Positions 1-10,735 of a stretch of DNA of 41,147 nucleotides are shown piece after piece. The stretch covers positions 1 to 41,147 of the forward strand of contig SJRY01000083.1 of the NCBI GenBank assembly GCA_011319805.1, given 5' to 3'. The DNA is from Macrocybe gigantea. Lineage: Eukaryota; Basidiomycota; Agaricomycetes; Agaricales; Callistosporiaceae. Below the pieces are notes generated by a model that did no database searches, was not told the DNA's origin, and saw nothing but the letters and a program-made list of their open reading frames with translations. The first letter of the stretch is position 1, and each line of letters opens with the position of its first letter. Both the position numbers and the translations under genes were made by a program.

Positions 1-481
1 TGCTTCGAGATTCTTTAGACCTCGCTGCTCAGCACAAGGAACGGGTTACACGGAACGGAAAACAAAGCCGGCCCTTGGTTCGTCTGCATTATTTGTAGTT
101 GCTGTCGTCTTTCATGTGCCGTAATACGTACCTGCTTCATCACCCAGCTCTGTTACGACTTGTGAGAGGCATGAAACGAGTTTCAAGCAAGCAATTCTTG
201 GCATTGGAATCTCCCTAAAATCCCTCTCCCTCTACTAGTACAGAAAACTGCATCTCTCGTCAAGCCAGTGACGAGATGGTGGCGCAGCTGGGCGGGGTAT
301 CCTCCAAAAGTACACGAACGCAAATACGATCGAAAAAAAAAAAAGAAAAAAAGCATGACACCGATTCTCCCAAATGATGCCCATCCTTCCTGAATATTGA
401 ATCCTGACGTTCCGCGTGTGTCATGTAAAAACGCCGACTCGGAATGAAGGGCGTCGGGCGGAAAATATGCCGAAACGGTTG

Positions 482-872
482 TTAGAGACCGTACGCGCGC
501 GAGACGAACCGCTTGAAGATGTCCGCTGCGACCTGGCGCGGCGCGACGGGCGTCGTGGCCGAGTTGACGTCGACGGCGCGCTTGTTGACTGGCGCGACGC
601 CGTCCGATGGTCCGGATGCCAGGTGCCTTTTGGCGCCGGTGCGGGTGCGCGGGTGCAGGGTTAGGAACGGGAACAGGAACGGGAACGGGCGCAGGGGCCG
701 GTACGGGAGCACGCGCTGCGACGGCGCCTGCGCTTCCCGTGGAGGCCATGTCGCGCCTGTACAAGATCGGCGCTGCACCGACCGGGGAGGCGCACAGCGT
801 GATCAGGACGAGGGCGAAGAGGAGCGCGAGGGCGGCGGAGGCGCGGCGGGGGGCGATAGCGATGCACTGCAT
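482..872 (-). CDS. putative small secreted proline/alanine-rich protein
   Basis: The ATG at 872 opens a frame whose first ~33 residues look like a classical signal peptide: a basic start, then a hydrophobic core (ALALLFALVLITL) and a cleavage-like SPVGA-AP. An A/P/V repeat (PVPAPAPVPVPVP) follows. The direct frame then runs into poly-F low complexity and is unlikely to be coding. A different frame ends at 482 with plausible protein sequence (VNKRAVDVNSATTPVAP, then DIFKRFVSRAYGL). The true product therefore needs an intron or a frameshift between about 700 and 580. One frame-compatible GT-AG choice is a 124-nt intron from GTGCTC to GCCAG, but this is not certain. KR pairs could be Kex2-type processing sites. 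No family is recognised. The existence of a secreted product is moderately supported; its exact exon structure is not. Confidence 0.45.
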
Positions 873-1030
873 GGCTTCTATAGTCGGTGTTTTTTTTCTT
901 TGCTGGGAGGTGGAGGTGTGGAGGTGTGGAGACGCTCGGGACCAGGAGCTTCTGCTTTGGAGAGGCGAGGGAGTGGCGAGATAAGACCAGCTTGGGGAAG
1001 AGCCCTCTGGCGCTGCGCGAGGAGGGCGTT

Positions 1031-1037
1031 TTTTATA
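1031..1037 (-). promoter_or_regulatory. TATA box for the secreted-protein gene
   Basis: The minus strand reads TATAAAA here, 159 bp upstream of the ATG at 872. The spacing fits a fungal promoter with a leader of about 120 nt. No other regulatory motif was identified. Confidence 0.4.
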
Positions 1038-1742
1038 TTTCTGGAACCGGCATCAGGCATCAGATCAGACCATCCTTGAAACGCCGCCTCCGAGACGAGG
1101 GGACAGGTCCTGTTTTGATGGCGATGACGGTCGTCGCAAAGCTGAGAACACGCCGTCGTTCGTGAATCGTTGATACCTTTTTTTGATGGTAAGTAACTGT
1201 TTCAGCCTATAACGCTTGGCGCTGGATAGACCATCTATACGCCCCTCCCCCAGTGTTCAACGTTCAGCACCTGGCTGTTCGTTATGTCGTTATGCCACGG
1301 TGATAAAAAAAAAAAGAGCGATATAATTGCTGCCTGCGGGTGTCATCTCTCAACAAGTGAAAGAGCCCGAGGCGGGTGATTATGGCATTCGGTAGCTGAA
1401 ACATCTGATCCAGCCAACACTTTCTTTCAAAACGCGTCCAACAGCAAGGGTCGGACCCACGTTTATGTGGCCCAATTTGGACATTGCCACTCACCAAACC
1501 TCCACCCATGATCGACGAATCGGAAGACGCGCCTGGTGTTGTGCTAATATTGAGTTCGTGTCGATGAATCGAAAACGGCTTTGTTTCTTCCAAAATCGAT
1601 ACTTGTCCTCACGTCGACTCGGCTAGAAAAACGGTACCGTTTCACTCAAGACAGACGACTCCTGGGCTACAGACTTCTCCGGATGCATCAGAGAATCTGG
1701 CGAAGACGGCGCTGGATTAGCGATAGACAGAGCAACCAATGA
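1038..1742. other. intergenic region between divergently transcribed genes
   Basis: No convincing gene is seen. The stretch contains short homopolymer runs (T at about 1179-1184, A at about 1305-1315). It should hold the promoter and leader of the HNH gene to the right. A 103-codon minus-strand frame here has no protein-like features. An in-frame TGA at 1740-1742 marks the upstream limit of the HNH reading frame. Confidence 0.4.
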
Positions 1743-1859
1743 AGCAGTTCCGTGTCGGACACGAGGATTGGATCGCCCCTGCCTCGTGTCAGCCGTCATT
1801 CAGCACTGACATTTCCAGCCGTCCGAGACGACTTCCAACAGCCTTTCGTCCCAATCCAG

Positions 1860-3539
1860 ATGAAGAAGGAAGCCCTTGAAAACGGGTCAGTCAAAGATCT
1901 TGTAAACCCGACTCCCGAAGACGAGCAAAGAACACCAAAACTCCAACCAAGCTCTCTGGCGCTTCCAGATGCACCTTCTCACCCGATTAATGACTTTACT
2001 GTGTCGACTGGCTCCAACCAATCGAGAGGCCCTTCCCAGATGTCGTTGCCCGACTCGACCAGGTCTGGCAACTCCTTGGCTTCAAATTATGCAGATGATA
2101 CTGACCTCGAGCTGTGTAGCGACAAACCGAATTCATCTGAAATAGCGACCGTGGCGCTGGCGTCGCAAAATATCTCAGTGATCATCGCTCCAGAGGTCAG
2201 AGATGCCATCATGAAAATCATCACGAACAAAGAGGAATACCCACTTGACACCCTCATCGATCTGGCAGAACTCCATCTGTCGACTCTTGGAGACATCCCT
2301 CCGAAGCATCGTGAACTCCACACCCCCAAGAGTCTCGAGGAGAAGCTTGATGCTTACAAAATAATTCGCGCCATGTGGGATTATGCAGTTCAGCGTCATG
2401 GTGTGAGTCAGAATGACCACGCGATTCGTTATACAGCTGCGTGCATCATAACTTGCGAGGAGGACCTGGAGCGGTGGATCGCGCTGGCTAACACATGGTT
2501 CGGGGTATTCCTGTGGCCTTGTACGTCGATCACATCTGAACGAATTAAACATGTGACAACGTGATTTATAGTCTGCGGTGAACTTTATCCTAGACATTGC
2601 AGAACTACGGAAGCAGCAACTCCAACGTACTACGATTACCAAGTTCGAAAACGAGATGCTCTGATGAGAAGAGCTGTATGTCTTTACGTCCCTCGTTGAG
2701 CTCTGTGGTATCGACTAATGGCATTTTCCTTACAGGTCTTCAAAAGAGATGATTATACCTGCATAGTGGAGGGGAGACAAACTGAAGCCGCCTTTCACAG
2801 GAACCGTGAGAAAACACTTATTCCACCCAAGGCACTAGAATGTGCCCATATATTGGAACACGTCGTCAGCAAGTTTTCGAGTGGGAGAGTAAGGTGCCAC
2901 GTGCCATGTTCTATTCATTAGATTTAACCCAGAATCCTTCCTAGGATCCTGACGGAATGTCTACGATTGACATAATCCGAAACTACTGTCCGCCCCCATC
3001 TTGGAGCCTCGACCTTCTTGAAGACAAACTAGACTCACCATCCAATGGGATCACTCTCAACATAACCATGCATTTAATTTTCGATTCATTTGTCTTTTGT
3101 TTCTTGCCTGTTGTGAGTGTTGCTTGTGCTAAATCCTCGATTCGTCTTTGTAGCTAATTTTCACCAGGATGAAAAGGAAAACATGTATAGAATAAAAGCG
3201 CTCCAGGAGGGATATCTGACAACTGAAGAGCAGAATAAGGAGATTACCTTTAGAGACCATTCACATCTACATGGGACAAACGAAGCTCAGATGCCACACG
3301 CCGAGAGTGCGACACGGTCAGAAGTGGCTGTTCCTCCATCTGTCGAACTTCCCGATCCTTACTTGTTGTCGATCCGCACTGCCGTCGCCCATGTTATGCA
3401 TGCGAGTGGAGCTGCAGAATTCATGGAGAGATGCTTTAACAGATATCCAAGTACCGGTAGTAGCTCAGCGAAGGGCATATTGGAAGGCCCGGAATTAGCA
3501 TTTCTTAGAATAGACCTTGAGGAAACCCTTAGACAGTAG
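1860..3539 (+). CDS. HNH endonuclease domain protein (HNH_2-like), five exons
   Basis: Exons 1860-2520, 2572-2675, 2736-2888, 2945-3112 and 3168-3539 join in frame to about 485 residues. Introns are 51, 60, 56 and 55 nt with GT-AG ends (GTACGT, GTATGT, GTAAGG, GTGAGT). The frame is open upstream to 1743, but 1860 is the first in-frame ATG; an additional 5' exon is possible. The N-terminal half is polar and probably disordered. The middle carries the fungal HNH_2 signature: RDALMRRA, then VFKRDDYTCIV, then LECAHI (His about 293), SNGITL (Asn about 340) and MHLIFD (His about 349), the expected H-N-H metal and catalytic triad. Such proteins are common, often multicopy, in basidiomycetes, and their substrates are unknown. 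The last intron's acceptor is confirmed by the duplicate at 17044-17835, which keeps the same junction. It appears intact, unlike most other genes in the window. Confidence 0.8.
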
Positions 3540-4128
3540 ATCTTATACATGCACGTCAAAACTTGTGCGATCTACATTCCTGATAACTGTACTCTATGCT
3601 TCGTAACTAAGACGCTCTATCTTTCGATCTATTCAGATCCAATTCGTTCGTAACTCCCCAGTGACTCTATCTGCTAATTTCCATTGACACCATAGCACTG
3701 TTAGAGCTTCAACGGCTCCAACCAAAACTGAGCGTTAAACGTGTGTTGGGTGTTGGGTGGAGCGGAATACTTATTGTATGTCCCAGTCTGATGTGGGGTA
3801 CTCGAATTCCTTCGTCTTTTTCCTAAACGGCAATTTCCTAGTGAACTACTGCCGGTGAAAAAATGTTTGACAGGGATGCCAATTCGACACTGAACATGTC
3901 TCGTGTCAGTCTTTAGCCGGCAACTTCACTGCTCCATCTAATGAGATTCCTGACAGCCTTTGGTGCCATGCTGCTTGACCAGGATGTCCCTGAGACTAGA
4001 CCAGTTGAATGGCAGAAAGAGCTGACTTTAGAAGACAAATAAAACATACTGAAGCTTCAGTGAGCTTTGTGGACATCCTACTCAAGCATTCCTTTGCCAT
4101 AAATTCATGAATGGAAGAGTGGCACAAT
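3540..4128. other. 3' flank of the HNH gene, no gene seen
   Basis: No open frame with protein-like composition and no repeat ends are visible. It runs from the HNH stop codon to the hAT target-site duplication GGCACAAT at 4121-4128. Confidence 0.4.
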
Positions 4129-4145
4129 TAGGGAGTAGCACGGGT
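4129..4145 (+). repeat. hAT left terminal inverted repeat
   Basis: TAGGGAGTAGCACGGGT, the exact reverse complement of 10701-10717. It is followed by further GGGT/ACCC motifs typical of subterminal transposase-binding repeats. Confidence 0.85.
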
Positions 4146-4272
4146 ACAGGTAACCCGTGCAGGTTTTGACAGGTAGGCTTACTGGGTGTGGGTTTGGGTC
4201 AGCCTCCATGAACCTGTCCACCAACCCGTCACCTGCACCATGGGTTGCACACAAAATTACATAAGTTTGATG

Positions 4273-4499
4273 CTCATACCTACAATCTTTTCAGCAACTG
4301 CCATCGACATCAAGCGAGTTTTCAGTCAAGGACAGCTTTTGATATTGCACGTCCGGAGCCATCTTTCTGCTCAAACAATGCGTGCACTTCTCTGTCTCGG
4401 GAGATGGAGCCGGATGGACCTTGGAATCATAAAACACAATGACGTACTAAAGGTTGTGGCACTACCAGAGATTCCTGAAGAAGATGGGGACAGTGACAG
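4273..4499 (+). pseudogene. hAT transposase C-terminal dimerisation domain fragment (continues at 10450-10492)
   Basis: The frame encodes a recognisable hAT C-terminal dimerisation segment: SATAIDIKRVFSQG, then LSAQTMRALLCLGRWS, then an acidic tail. The catalytic part is absent. The frame is cut at 4499 by Gy-A. Removing Gy-A and one copy of its GACAG duplication lets it continue in the same frame from 10450 (REIEMPKGWDRIDE) to a TAG at 10490-10492. This matches the usual hAT ending with a W-D motif near the C-terminus. The insertion site and the remnant therefore validate each other. It cannot encode an active transposase. Confidence 0.8.
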
Positions 4500-4749
4500 T
4501 GTGAGGGTCAAGGCATGACTTGACCCAAACAAAGACAGAGTTTTGCCAAACAATGGCAAAAGAACAAGGCAAGGAGATGAGCGAGGCGGGATTCAAGATG
4601 TTCAAGAGGAAGAATACACATTGATTTGATGAGGTTCCAAGTACCAAATACAGGCAGCTTTTATACATAAAGTAGTTTAGGAGAAAAAAGTAAAATGACA
4701 AGAACATGATGAAGGTACTTATATTTAGAAATAGGGTGTGGTTGTGACA
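4500..4749 (-). repeat. Gy-A 3' LTR
   Basis: 250 bp, lacking the 72-bp internal block of the other LTR, so it suffered a deletion after insertion (or was copied from a variant). It ends exactly at the hAT-derived GACAG. Confidence 0.85.
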
Positions 4750-4763
4750 CTACCCCCCGTTTT
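4750..4763 (-). other. Gy-A polypurine tract
   Basis: In element sense AAAACGGGGGGTAG lies immediately before the 3' LTR, the standard plus-strand primer position. Confidence 0.7.
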
Positions 4764-5021
4764 GAGGCTGAGATGGGTGAGGCGTATGAAGGGGAGGGTC
4801 ATAGCAAGTCGCTGGGTGGGCAACGTGTCCAGAGCATGTCGTAGTCATAGACGGTGGCTCATACTGGTGTGTGGGTGGTGCCAACAGCATGGGAGGGTGG
4901 GGCAGAGGATGTAGAACATTGGAAAGAGTGGTTGAAGGTGGAGGATCTGCAGAAGAGGAGGCAGAGGTGCCCGACGAGTGCGCTGGATGACGATTGAGTG
5001 GGGTTGAGGCACGCATGTGTG

Positions 5022-6122
5022 TCAGTGGTGAAACCACTCACGTATTTCATTGTCTTCGGTAGAGATGTTGTCAAGGGTGATCCATGAGTTTTCTTCATCG
5101 GAAAGACCCTTCCACTTGACAAAGTAGTCGAAACAGTGGCCCACGTTGTGAACGTCAAGGATCTCTTTAATGCGAGGGAGTGGGAAAGTCTCGATTTCAA
5201 TAGGGAGGGGCTCAGCATGAGGGCGGAATTCTAATGGGTCATGGTAAGGCTCAAGGAGGGAGGCATGGAACATGGGATGGAGGCAGGAGAGGTAGGTGGG
5301 AAGTTCGAGCTGATAGGCACGGTTGCCAACCATGCAAGTGATGCAGAAAGGGCCTAAGTGACGGTGATCCAATTTGTCAGATGGATGTTTCATTTTGATG
5401 TTTCTGTGAAGGAGCCAGATGAGTTGACTGGGAGCAAAGTATGATTGAGCCTCATGTAGTCTGTTGAAATATAAAGCCTGACACTGCTGAGCGTGTTCGA
5501 ATTCAGCACAGAGTTCGGCATGGATAAGGTCGAGACGAGAGGCCAGGCTTGTAGCAGCAGGAACTATGGAGACATTGGTGAGTTGGGGCTCAAAAAGCGG
5601 ATGATACGCAAGGTTCGCAAAGAAGGGAGTTTGATGGGTGGATGAATTTTCATGATTATTGAAGCAGAATTCGGTGAGAGGGAGGTAGTCAACCCAATTG
5701 TCCTGCTGGTATGAGCAATAAGCACAGAGGTAGGCTTCTGTTGTTTGATTAGTGTGCTCTATGAGTCCATCGGTTTGAGGGTGAAAAGCCGTAGATGCTT
5801 TGTGATCAACGGAGAGTCTGTCCATGAGTGCATGCCAGAAGTTTGACATGAAGAGTGACCCGCGGTTGGAGATGATGGATGTCAGGAGTCCATGGAGTCG
5901 AAAGATGTGGTCGAGGAATAGAAAAGCGAGGTCAGGGGTGGTGATTGTCTCATTGCATGGAATGAAATGAGCTGTGCATGTGAGGTGATCACAGACAACC
6001 CATATCGAGTCAAAACCACGGGAGAGAGGGAGTTTGACCACAAAATCCATGGTGATGGCTTGCCATGGATGGTTAGAGATTTCAAAGGGTTGGAGAAGAC
6101 CGAAAGGCTTGTAGTGAGGCAT
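5022..6122 (-). pseudogene. Gy-A integrase core plus chromodomain
   Basis: This 366-codon open stretch covers most of the integrase. The first catalytic Asp is in ITMDFVVKLP. The second, normally in SDRG, reads ISNRGS, an Asp-to-Asn loss explained by one G-to-A change. The Glu is in HPQTDGLIEHTNQTTE. A GPFxI-like C-terminal module (LGPFCITCM) and a chromodomain (EILDVHNVGHCFDYFVKWKGL, with SWI) follow. Chromodomains target such elements to heterochromatin. The lost Asp predicts no integrase activity. Confidence 0.82.
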
Positions 6123-6499
6123 TTTGATGCATGTGCATGTATTACAGGCACTGATGTATCGTCATACAAAAGTTGTCATGCCTGGTCATGAGTAATCACA
6201 TGCAATGAAGTTGAGTATGTGAGTGTGACCAGGATGCCTGCTGATGATGGAGTCATGTCGTTCAGCGAGGACATCAAGGCAGAGGAAGGGGGAACATAGA
6301 TGAGGTTGTTGTAGAGAACGAGACCATTTTCTACTCAGAAATCGTGGGAGCCATTGGCAATGGCAAGACACCATTCATCATCATGACCAGCGGCTTCCTT
6401 GAAGTGTGCGACTTGATCAGCATTGTCGAATGTGAGAGACATAAGGGCAGAGATTGTGATGGGAGGAACATCGGACTCAAAAAAGAGTCGACATGTGTG

Positions 6500-7801
6500 A
6501 GTTGAGTTGATGAGAGGAGGGTGGCTGGGGTGATTTTCAGTGTTACTTGGCACATAGTCAGGGCAGCGAGAGGTGGCATCTGCAACGTTGAGTCAGCCAG
6601 GTTTCCATTCGAGTTGAAAATCGAAATTAGCAAGGAAGGTAGCCCAACGAACTTGGCGACGGTTGAGCACCTGGGATTTCATGAAGTATTCAAGGTTTTT
6701 GTGGTCACAGATGACAGCAATGGGAAAAGGGGAGCTGACAAGTCAGGCATGCATGTCACAGAAGGACTCGATAATTGCAAGGAGCTCCTTATCATGGACA
6801 TCATAGTTGATTTCCTGAGGAGAGAATTTGCATGAAAAGAAGGCGACGGGATGGAGCTCACCATCTTCAGCTGGCTGCTCAAGAATTCCTGAGAGAGCAA
6901 AGTCTGAGGCATCAGTGGTGAGAGTACAAGGGAGGTGAGGGTCAAAGTGTCAAAGGAGTGGTTGGTTGAGGAAGCAGGATTTGAGGTCTTCAAAGGCCTT
7001 GCGAGTGGTATCTCCGAAGAACCAAATGGACAATTTGCGAGTGAGGGAAGTGAGAGGCAGGGCGACATGGGAGTACTCCAGAATAAAGCACTGATAGAAG
7101 TTTGTAAAACCGAGGAAGCACTGGAGGTCCTTGACTTTTGTGGGTTCAGGCCAAGAAGCAATAGTGTTGAGCTTTTTTAGGTTCATTTTGATGCCTGCAG
7201 CACTGATGACATAGCCGAGGTATTCAACCTCCAAGTGGTCAAAATTGCACTTGGCAGCATTGCAACAGAGATGGGCATTGTGCAGCCTGTCAAGCACAAG
7301 ACCAACATGACAGTTGTGCTCTTCCTGAGTGTGAGAGAAGATGAGAATATCATCAAGGTAAACAACACAGACCAGATCAATGAGGTCACGAAGGGTGTCT
7401 TGGATGAATGCTTGCCAAGCAGCAGGAGCATTCATTAATCTATATGGGATGACAAGGTGTTCAAAGAGTCCCAGGTGAGTGCAGAAGGCTGTTTTCCATT
7501 CATCGCCTTTATGAATGTGGAGATGCGGGTATGCTAATTTGAGGTCTAGGACTGTGAAAACTTTGCAGCCTTGCACTCGGTCAAGTAAGTCATCGATAAG
7601 AGGGAGTGGAAATTTGTTTTTTCTTGTGATGGCATTTAGTCTGCGAAAGTCAATACAGAGGTGGATTTCTCTGGCCTTTTTGTGAATGAACAAAATGGGA
7701 GCACCAGCAAATGAAGTAGAGTGCCTGAGGTGACTGCAACGGAGGTTGGCATGAACATACTTAGCAACCGCTTCACGTTCTTGAGGGGAGAGGTGATACA
7801 T
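6500..7801 (-). pseudogene. Gy-A reverse transcriptase and RNase H
   Basis: 7801-6950 is open and shows RT blocks in order: FIHKKAREIHLCIDFRRLN, KFPLPLIDDLL, FTVLDLKLAY, VVYLDDILIFS and FLGFTNFYQCFI. The catalytic box is YLDD rather than the usual YMDD/YVDD. RNase H continues in another frame ([15 protein letters not shown] near 6915-6870, CDHKNLEYF near 6700), with at least one in-frame stop. Polymerase motifs are mostly preserved, but continuity is lost. Confidence 0.8.
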
Positions 7802-7855
7802 GGGCCCGAAAGGGGGTACTTTACCATTCTCAAGTTTAATGTCGATATCAAATGG

Positions 7856-8929
7856 TCAATGCTCAGGCAGTTTGTCGAATTTGGCAGGATTGAAGATGGA
7901 TTCAGCCCAGGCATGGTATTTGAGAAGGATTTTTGAGCACCAATCATCCTCTGGTAGCTCAGGAGGTAGCGATAGTGAAGGGCTTGCAGAAGTATCAGTG
8001 TCAGATGTAAAAGAGTTAATGTAAACTTGTGAGTTGCGATCGTGGAAGAGGAGATAAGAAGTTTCGAGGTATTCTAACACTTTGTAAAACCATTTTGCTA
8101 AAAGAACTTTGATGTCAGGTTCAGTAAGAGGAGTATGTGATTGCAAGGGAGGAGAGGGTTTGGGAGTGGGGCTGACCAGAGAGTTGAGAAAGGAAGTAGC
8201 AGGACGGAAGTTTGGTATCAGGAGTGTAGATGTTTGAGTGAATGCTGATTGGCTGGAAGTGGGCAGTGCTGAGAGAATGTTGTGGGTGACTGAGAAACAA
8301 GGGGCGAAGATGCTGGTAGCAAGACTGAGGCCTATGCCAGCAGAGATGATAGATTGCACATGGGAGGCAGCCTGTAAGGGAGGACCGTAGCCCTCGGCGT
8401 ACAGCTGACAAGGATGACTTGAGGCACCGCAGCAAGACAAGGCAATGGACCTGTTGGCCCAATCGATGTCTAGGTTGTAGCATTGTAACCAGTCCAGGCT
8501 GAGGATTATTGGATACTTGACTGAAATAATGGAGAGGGCGTGATGTTCAACATGAGAGCCCAAAGAAAGGGCAATAATAATGTCTTGGCTGATCAGGCCA
8601 AATGCGATAGGGTGATCATTCACAGCTGTAACGGGAACCAGAACATCAAGAGTTCTTCGCAACATGCTATATCGGGCAGTAAATTTGTCAGAGATACAGG
8701 AGGTGGTTGCACCAGAATCGAGCATTGCATAGGTTTGAATTGGTTTTCTATTGGGTAGGGATACAGATACAGTGATAAAAAAATGCCTACAATGAAGAGA
8801 AGACGAAGAAGAGGCAAAGACAAATGAGAGTAGAGGGTATGGGCCTTTGAAGGAGAGAGCGTCGTTCGAGTAAATGATGGTGGGCCTTGGCATCAGGTTG
8901 AGCCTGTCGAAATGTATCCCTTCATTCAC
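7856..8929 (-). pseudogene. Gy-A protease and protease-RT linker
   Basis: A 357-codon open stretch contains the aspartic protease motif MLDSGATTSCIS (about residues 68-79) and, about 80 residues on, ILSLDWLQCYNLDIDW, matching the second half of a retropepsin (ILGLDWL-like). A long Ser/Pro-rich linker leads to the RT. It starts without an ATG and is joined to gag and RT only through frame changes, so it is part of a broken gag-pol. Confidence 0.75.
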
Positions 8930-8961
8930 TGAAGGCCCCAGAACATTGGTTGGACCTTCGG

Positions 8962-10062
8962 TTAGGCTTTTCCCATCACGGGAGAAGCCTTTGATGCTTC
9001 CGCCTTAATTGTGGCATGCCATTTCTTGGTGCCTTCAGACATGTTGGGGCAACTGTCGATCTTGTGATCCAGGCTGCTACAATAGAGGCAGAGATCGTTT
9101 TTCTTGCGGCATTCCTTTTTCTGGGCAGTGAGTGGGCCATGAGGTTTGGTCTTGATGGAGTCAACCTCCATCAGCTTGCCAGGCGGTAGAGAGTGGTCAG
9201 ATGAGGTTTGCTGAGCAGTACTGGAATAGAAAGTGGTGGATGCTGGCTCGGAGCAAGGTTTGGACTTGCCATTTCAGTGTTTGTCTTTGAGCTTGCATTC
9301 GAGTTTATGATTATGGAGACGGTTGTCTATTTTGATAATGAAGTCCATATAGTCTTTGAAGGTCTTGGGTCAGTTGTTGCATTTGGTGATGATGACTATA
9401 TCTTTTACAGCTAGCTTGAGGTGTTCATAGAACTTGTCAATTTTGGTGGCTTCAGACCAGTCGACATGAACAAGCAGTTCAATGTAGTGGGCAGTATAAG
9501 TGGCAGTGGAGCCGCTCTGCCAAAGTTGATTGATTTTGCACATGGCTTCAGCCTGAACATTTGAAGAGCTGAAATGCCATTTGAATTCGGTGCAAAATGC
9601 CTCAAAGTTTTGAAGGAGAATTGGCTGACTGGTTTTCATGGCCATGTACTATTGTCAAGGGCCACCTTCACCAAAGTAGGAAGCTATGAAGAGGCATTTG
9701 TCTTCTTCGAGTGGTAGACCCTTGCGAGAGAGCTGGATAGCATCCTTGATCACCATAAGGAAGTCGTTGACCTCCGTCGCTTTGCCGCAGAATGTGAATG
9801 GTTCTCAGAAGCGAGCATTGCTGGAGCCAGAAGAAGAGGCACCTTTGATGTGGCAGAGCAAGGCTTCATGAGTCTCAGTGACTTGTTTGTTGATGATGCA
9901 CTGGTCGCAGATGTACAAATTAGATTGTTCTCCAATTTGTGCGAGCTTCTGCAAAATGAAGAGGTAGGCCTGATTGGGGTCTTCAGTGGTCTGGGTCTGC
10001 TGTTGCTGCATAGGCATGGACTGAGAGTCATCGGGGACAATATCCTGGTTGACGAGGGACAT
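8962..10062 (-). pseudogene. Gy-A gag (broken)
   Basis: The ATG at 10062 starts a Gln-rich N-terminus (MPMQQQQTQTTEDPNQAY). A frameshift separates it from a gag-core-like stretch at 9645-9370 (FEAFCTEFKWHF, TATYTAHYIELLVHVDW). A zinc-knuckle-like CLYCSSLDHKIDSC (CX2CX4HX4C) follows at about 9090-9050. At least two frame changes are needed to read through. The role would be the capsid precursor. Confidence 0.7.
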
Positions 10063-10122
10063 ATTGGATACTGGGAATAAGGATTTGTAAGCAAGAAAAG
10101 TTGTTTTAAGGTCGAATCAAAC

Positions 10123-10444
10123 TGTGAGGGTCAAGGCATGACTTGACTCAAACAAAGACAGAGTTTTGCCAAACAATGGCAAAAGAACAAGGCAAGGAGA
10201 CGAGTGAGGCAGGATTCGAGATGTTCAAGAGAAAGAATACACGTTGATTTGATGAGGTTCCAAGTACCAAATACAGGCAGCTTTTATACATAAAGTAGTT
10301 TAGGAGAAAAAAGTAAAGGAGAGCTGAATACGAGTCATAGTGGATCTCTATAGGAGGAAATTCATAGGTAGAGAATAATAATAGAATAAATGATGAGAAT
10401 ATGACGAAGGTACTTATATTTGGAAATAAGATGTGGTTGTGACA
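10123..10444 (-). repeat. Gy-A 5' LTR
   Basis: 322 bp. It matches 4500-4749 closely except for a 72-bp block present only here (about 10317-10390). In element sense a TATAAAAG lies about midway, a plausible promoter. Confidence 0.85.
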
Positions 10445-10700
10445 GACAGGGAGATTGAGATGCCAAAAGGCTGGGACAGGATTGATGAATAGGCTCAGAA
10501 TTAACATCAGATAGTAGCTGTACTGTAGTAAAGGCTAATGTACATCCTATGTGCCCTTCAGCATACAACCCATGGGTTGACCTGCAACCTGCAACCCATC
10601 TACCTACATCATCGCAACCTGTCAATGAACCCGTATCTGGCACACAGGTAAGGGTTTTCATGGGTATGGGTCCAGGTTGGCCTCAGATTACCCACAGATT

Positions 10701-10717
10701 ACCCGTGCTACTCCCTA
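10701..10717 (-). repeat. hAT right terminal inverted repeat
   Basis: ACCCGTGCTACTCCCTA, the exact reverse complement of 4129-4145. It is followed by the decayed 8-bp target duplication GGTGCAAT. Confidence 0.85.
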
Positions 10718-10735
10718 GGTGCAATGGTAGATGCA

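Larger units (their letters stand above)
4500..10444 (-). mobile_element. Ty3/gypsy retrotransposon Gy-A (chromodomain type), decayed
   Basis: The boundaries are LTRs starting TGTCACAACC and ending CCCTCACA (element sense), with a perfect 5-bp duplication GACAG at 4495-4499 and 10445-10449. The order on the minus strand is gag, protease, RT, RNase H, integrase, chromodomain, the Ty3/gypsy order. Several frameshifts and stops break the polyprotein, so it is inactive. No TGG-type tRNA primer site follows the 5' LTR (element sense GTTTGATTCGACC), and I could not assign the primer. Its protein sequence differs clearly from Gy-B and Gy-D, so it is a third gypsy family. Confidence 0.9.
4129..10717 (+). 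mobile_element. hAT DNA transposon deletion derivative, interrupted by gypsy element Gy-A
   Basis: Perfect 17-bp terminal inverted repeats (TAGGGAGTAGCACGGGT) lie at 4129-4145 and 10701-10717. The 8-bp flanks are GGCACAAT (4121-4128) and GGTGCAAT (10718-10725). They differ only as CA versus TG, as expected if an original GGCGCAAT lost its CpG on opposite strands. Removing Gy-A leaves only about 640 bp, holding the C-terminal dimerisation region of the transposase and GGGT/ACCC-rich subterminal DNA. Most of the element has therefore been deleted and it is non-autonomous. The 8-bp duplication, TIR form and transposase remnant all agree with the hAT superfamily. Confidence 0.85.

Noticed and set aside
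183..481. C-terminal extension of the secreted-protein frame through a poly-Phe run
   Set aside because: It translates a poly-A/T tract and low-complexity flank. The alternative frame ending at 482 is far more protein-like.
1282..1593. 103-codon minus-strand frame
   Set aside because: No domain, unusual composition (FFFYHRG), no promoter or intron context; consistent with chance.
1752..1859. Start of the HNH gene at 1752
   Set aside because: The codon is GTG. A eukaryotic gene should start at ATG, and the first in-frame one is 1860.
10100..10122. Self-priming site for Gy-A
   Set aside because: GTTTGATTCGACC shares only about 6 nt of complementarity with the expected transcript start, too little to claim.
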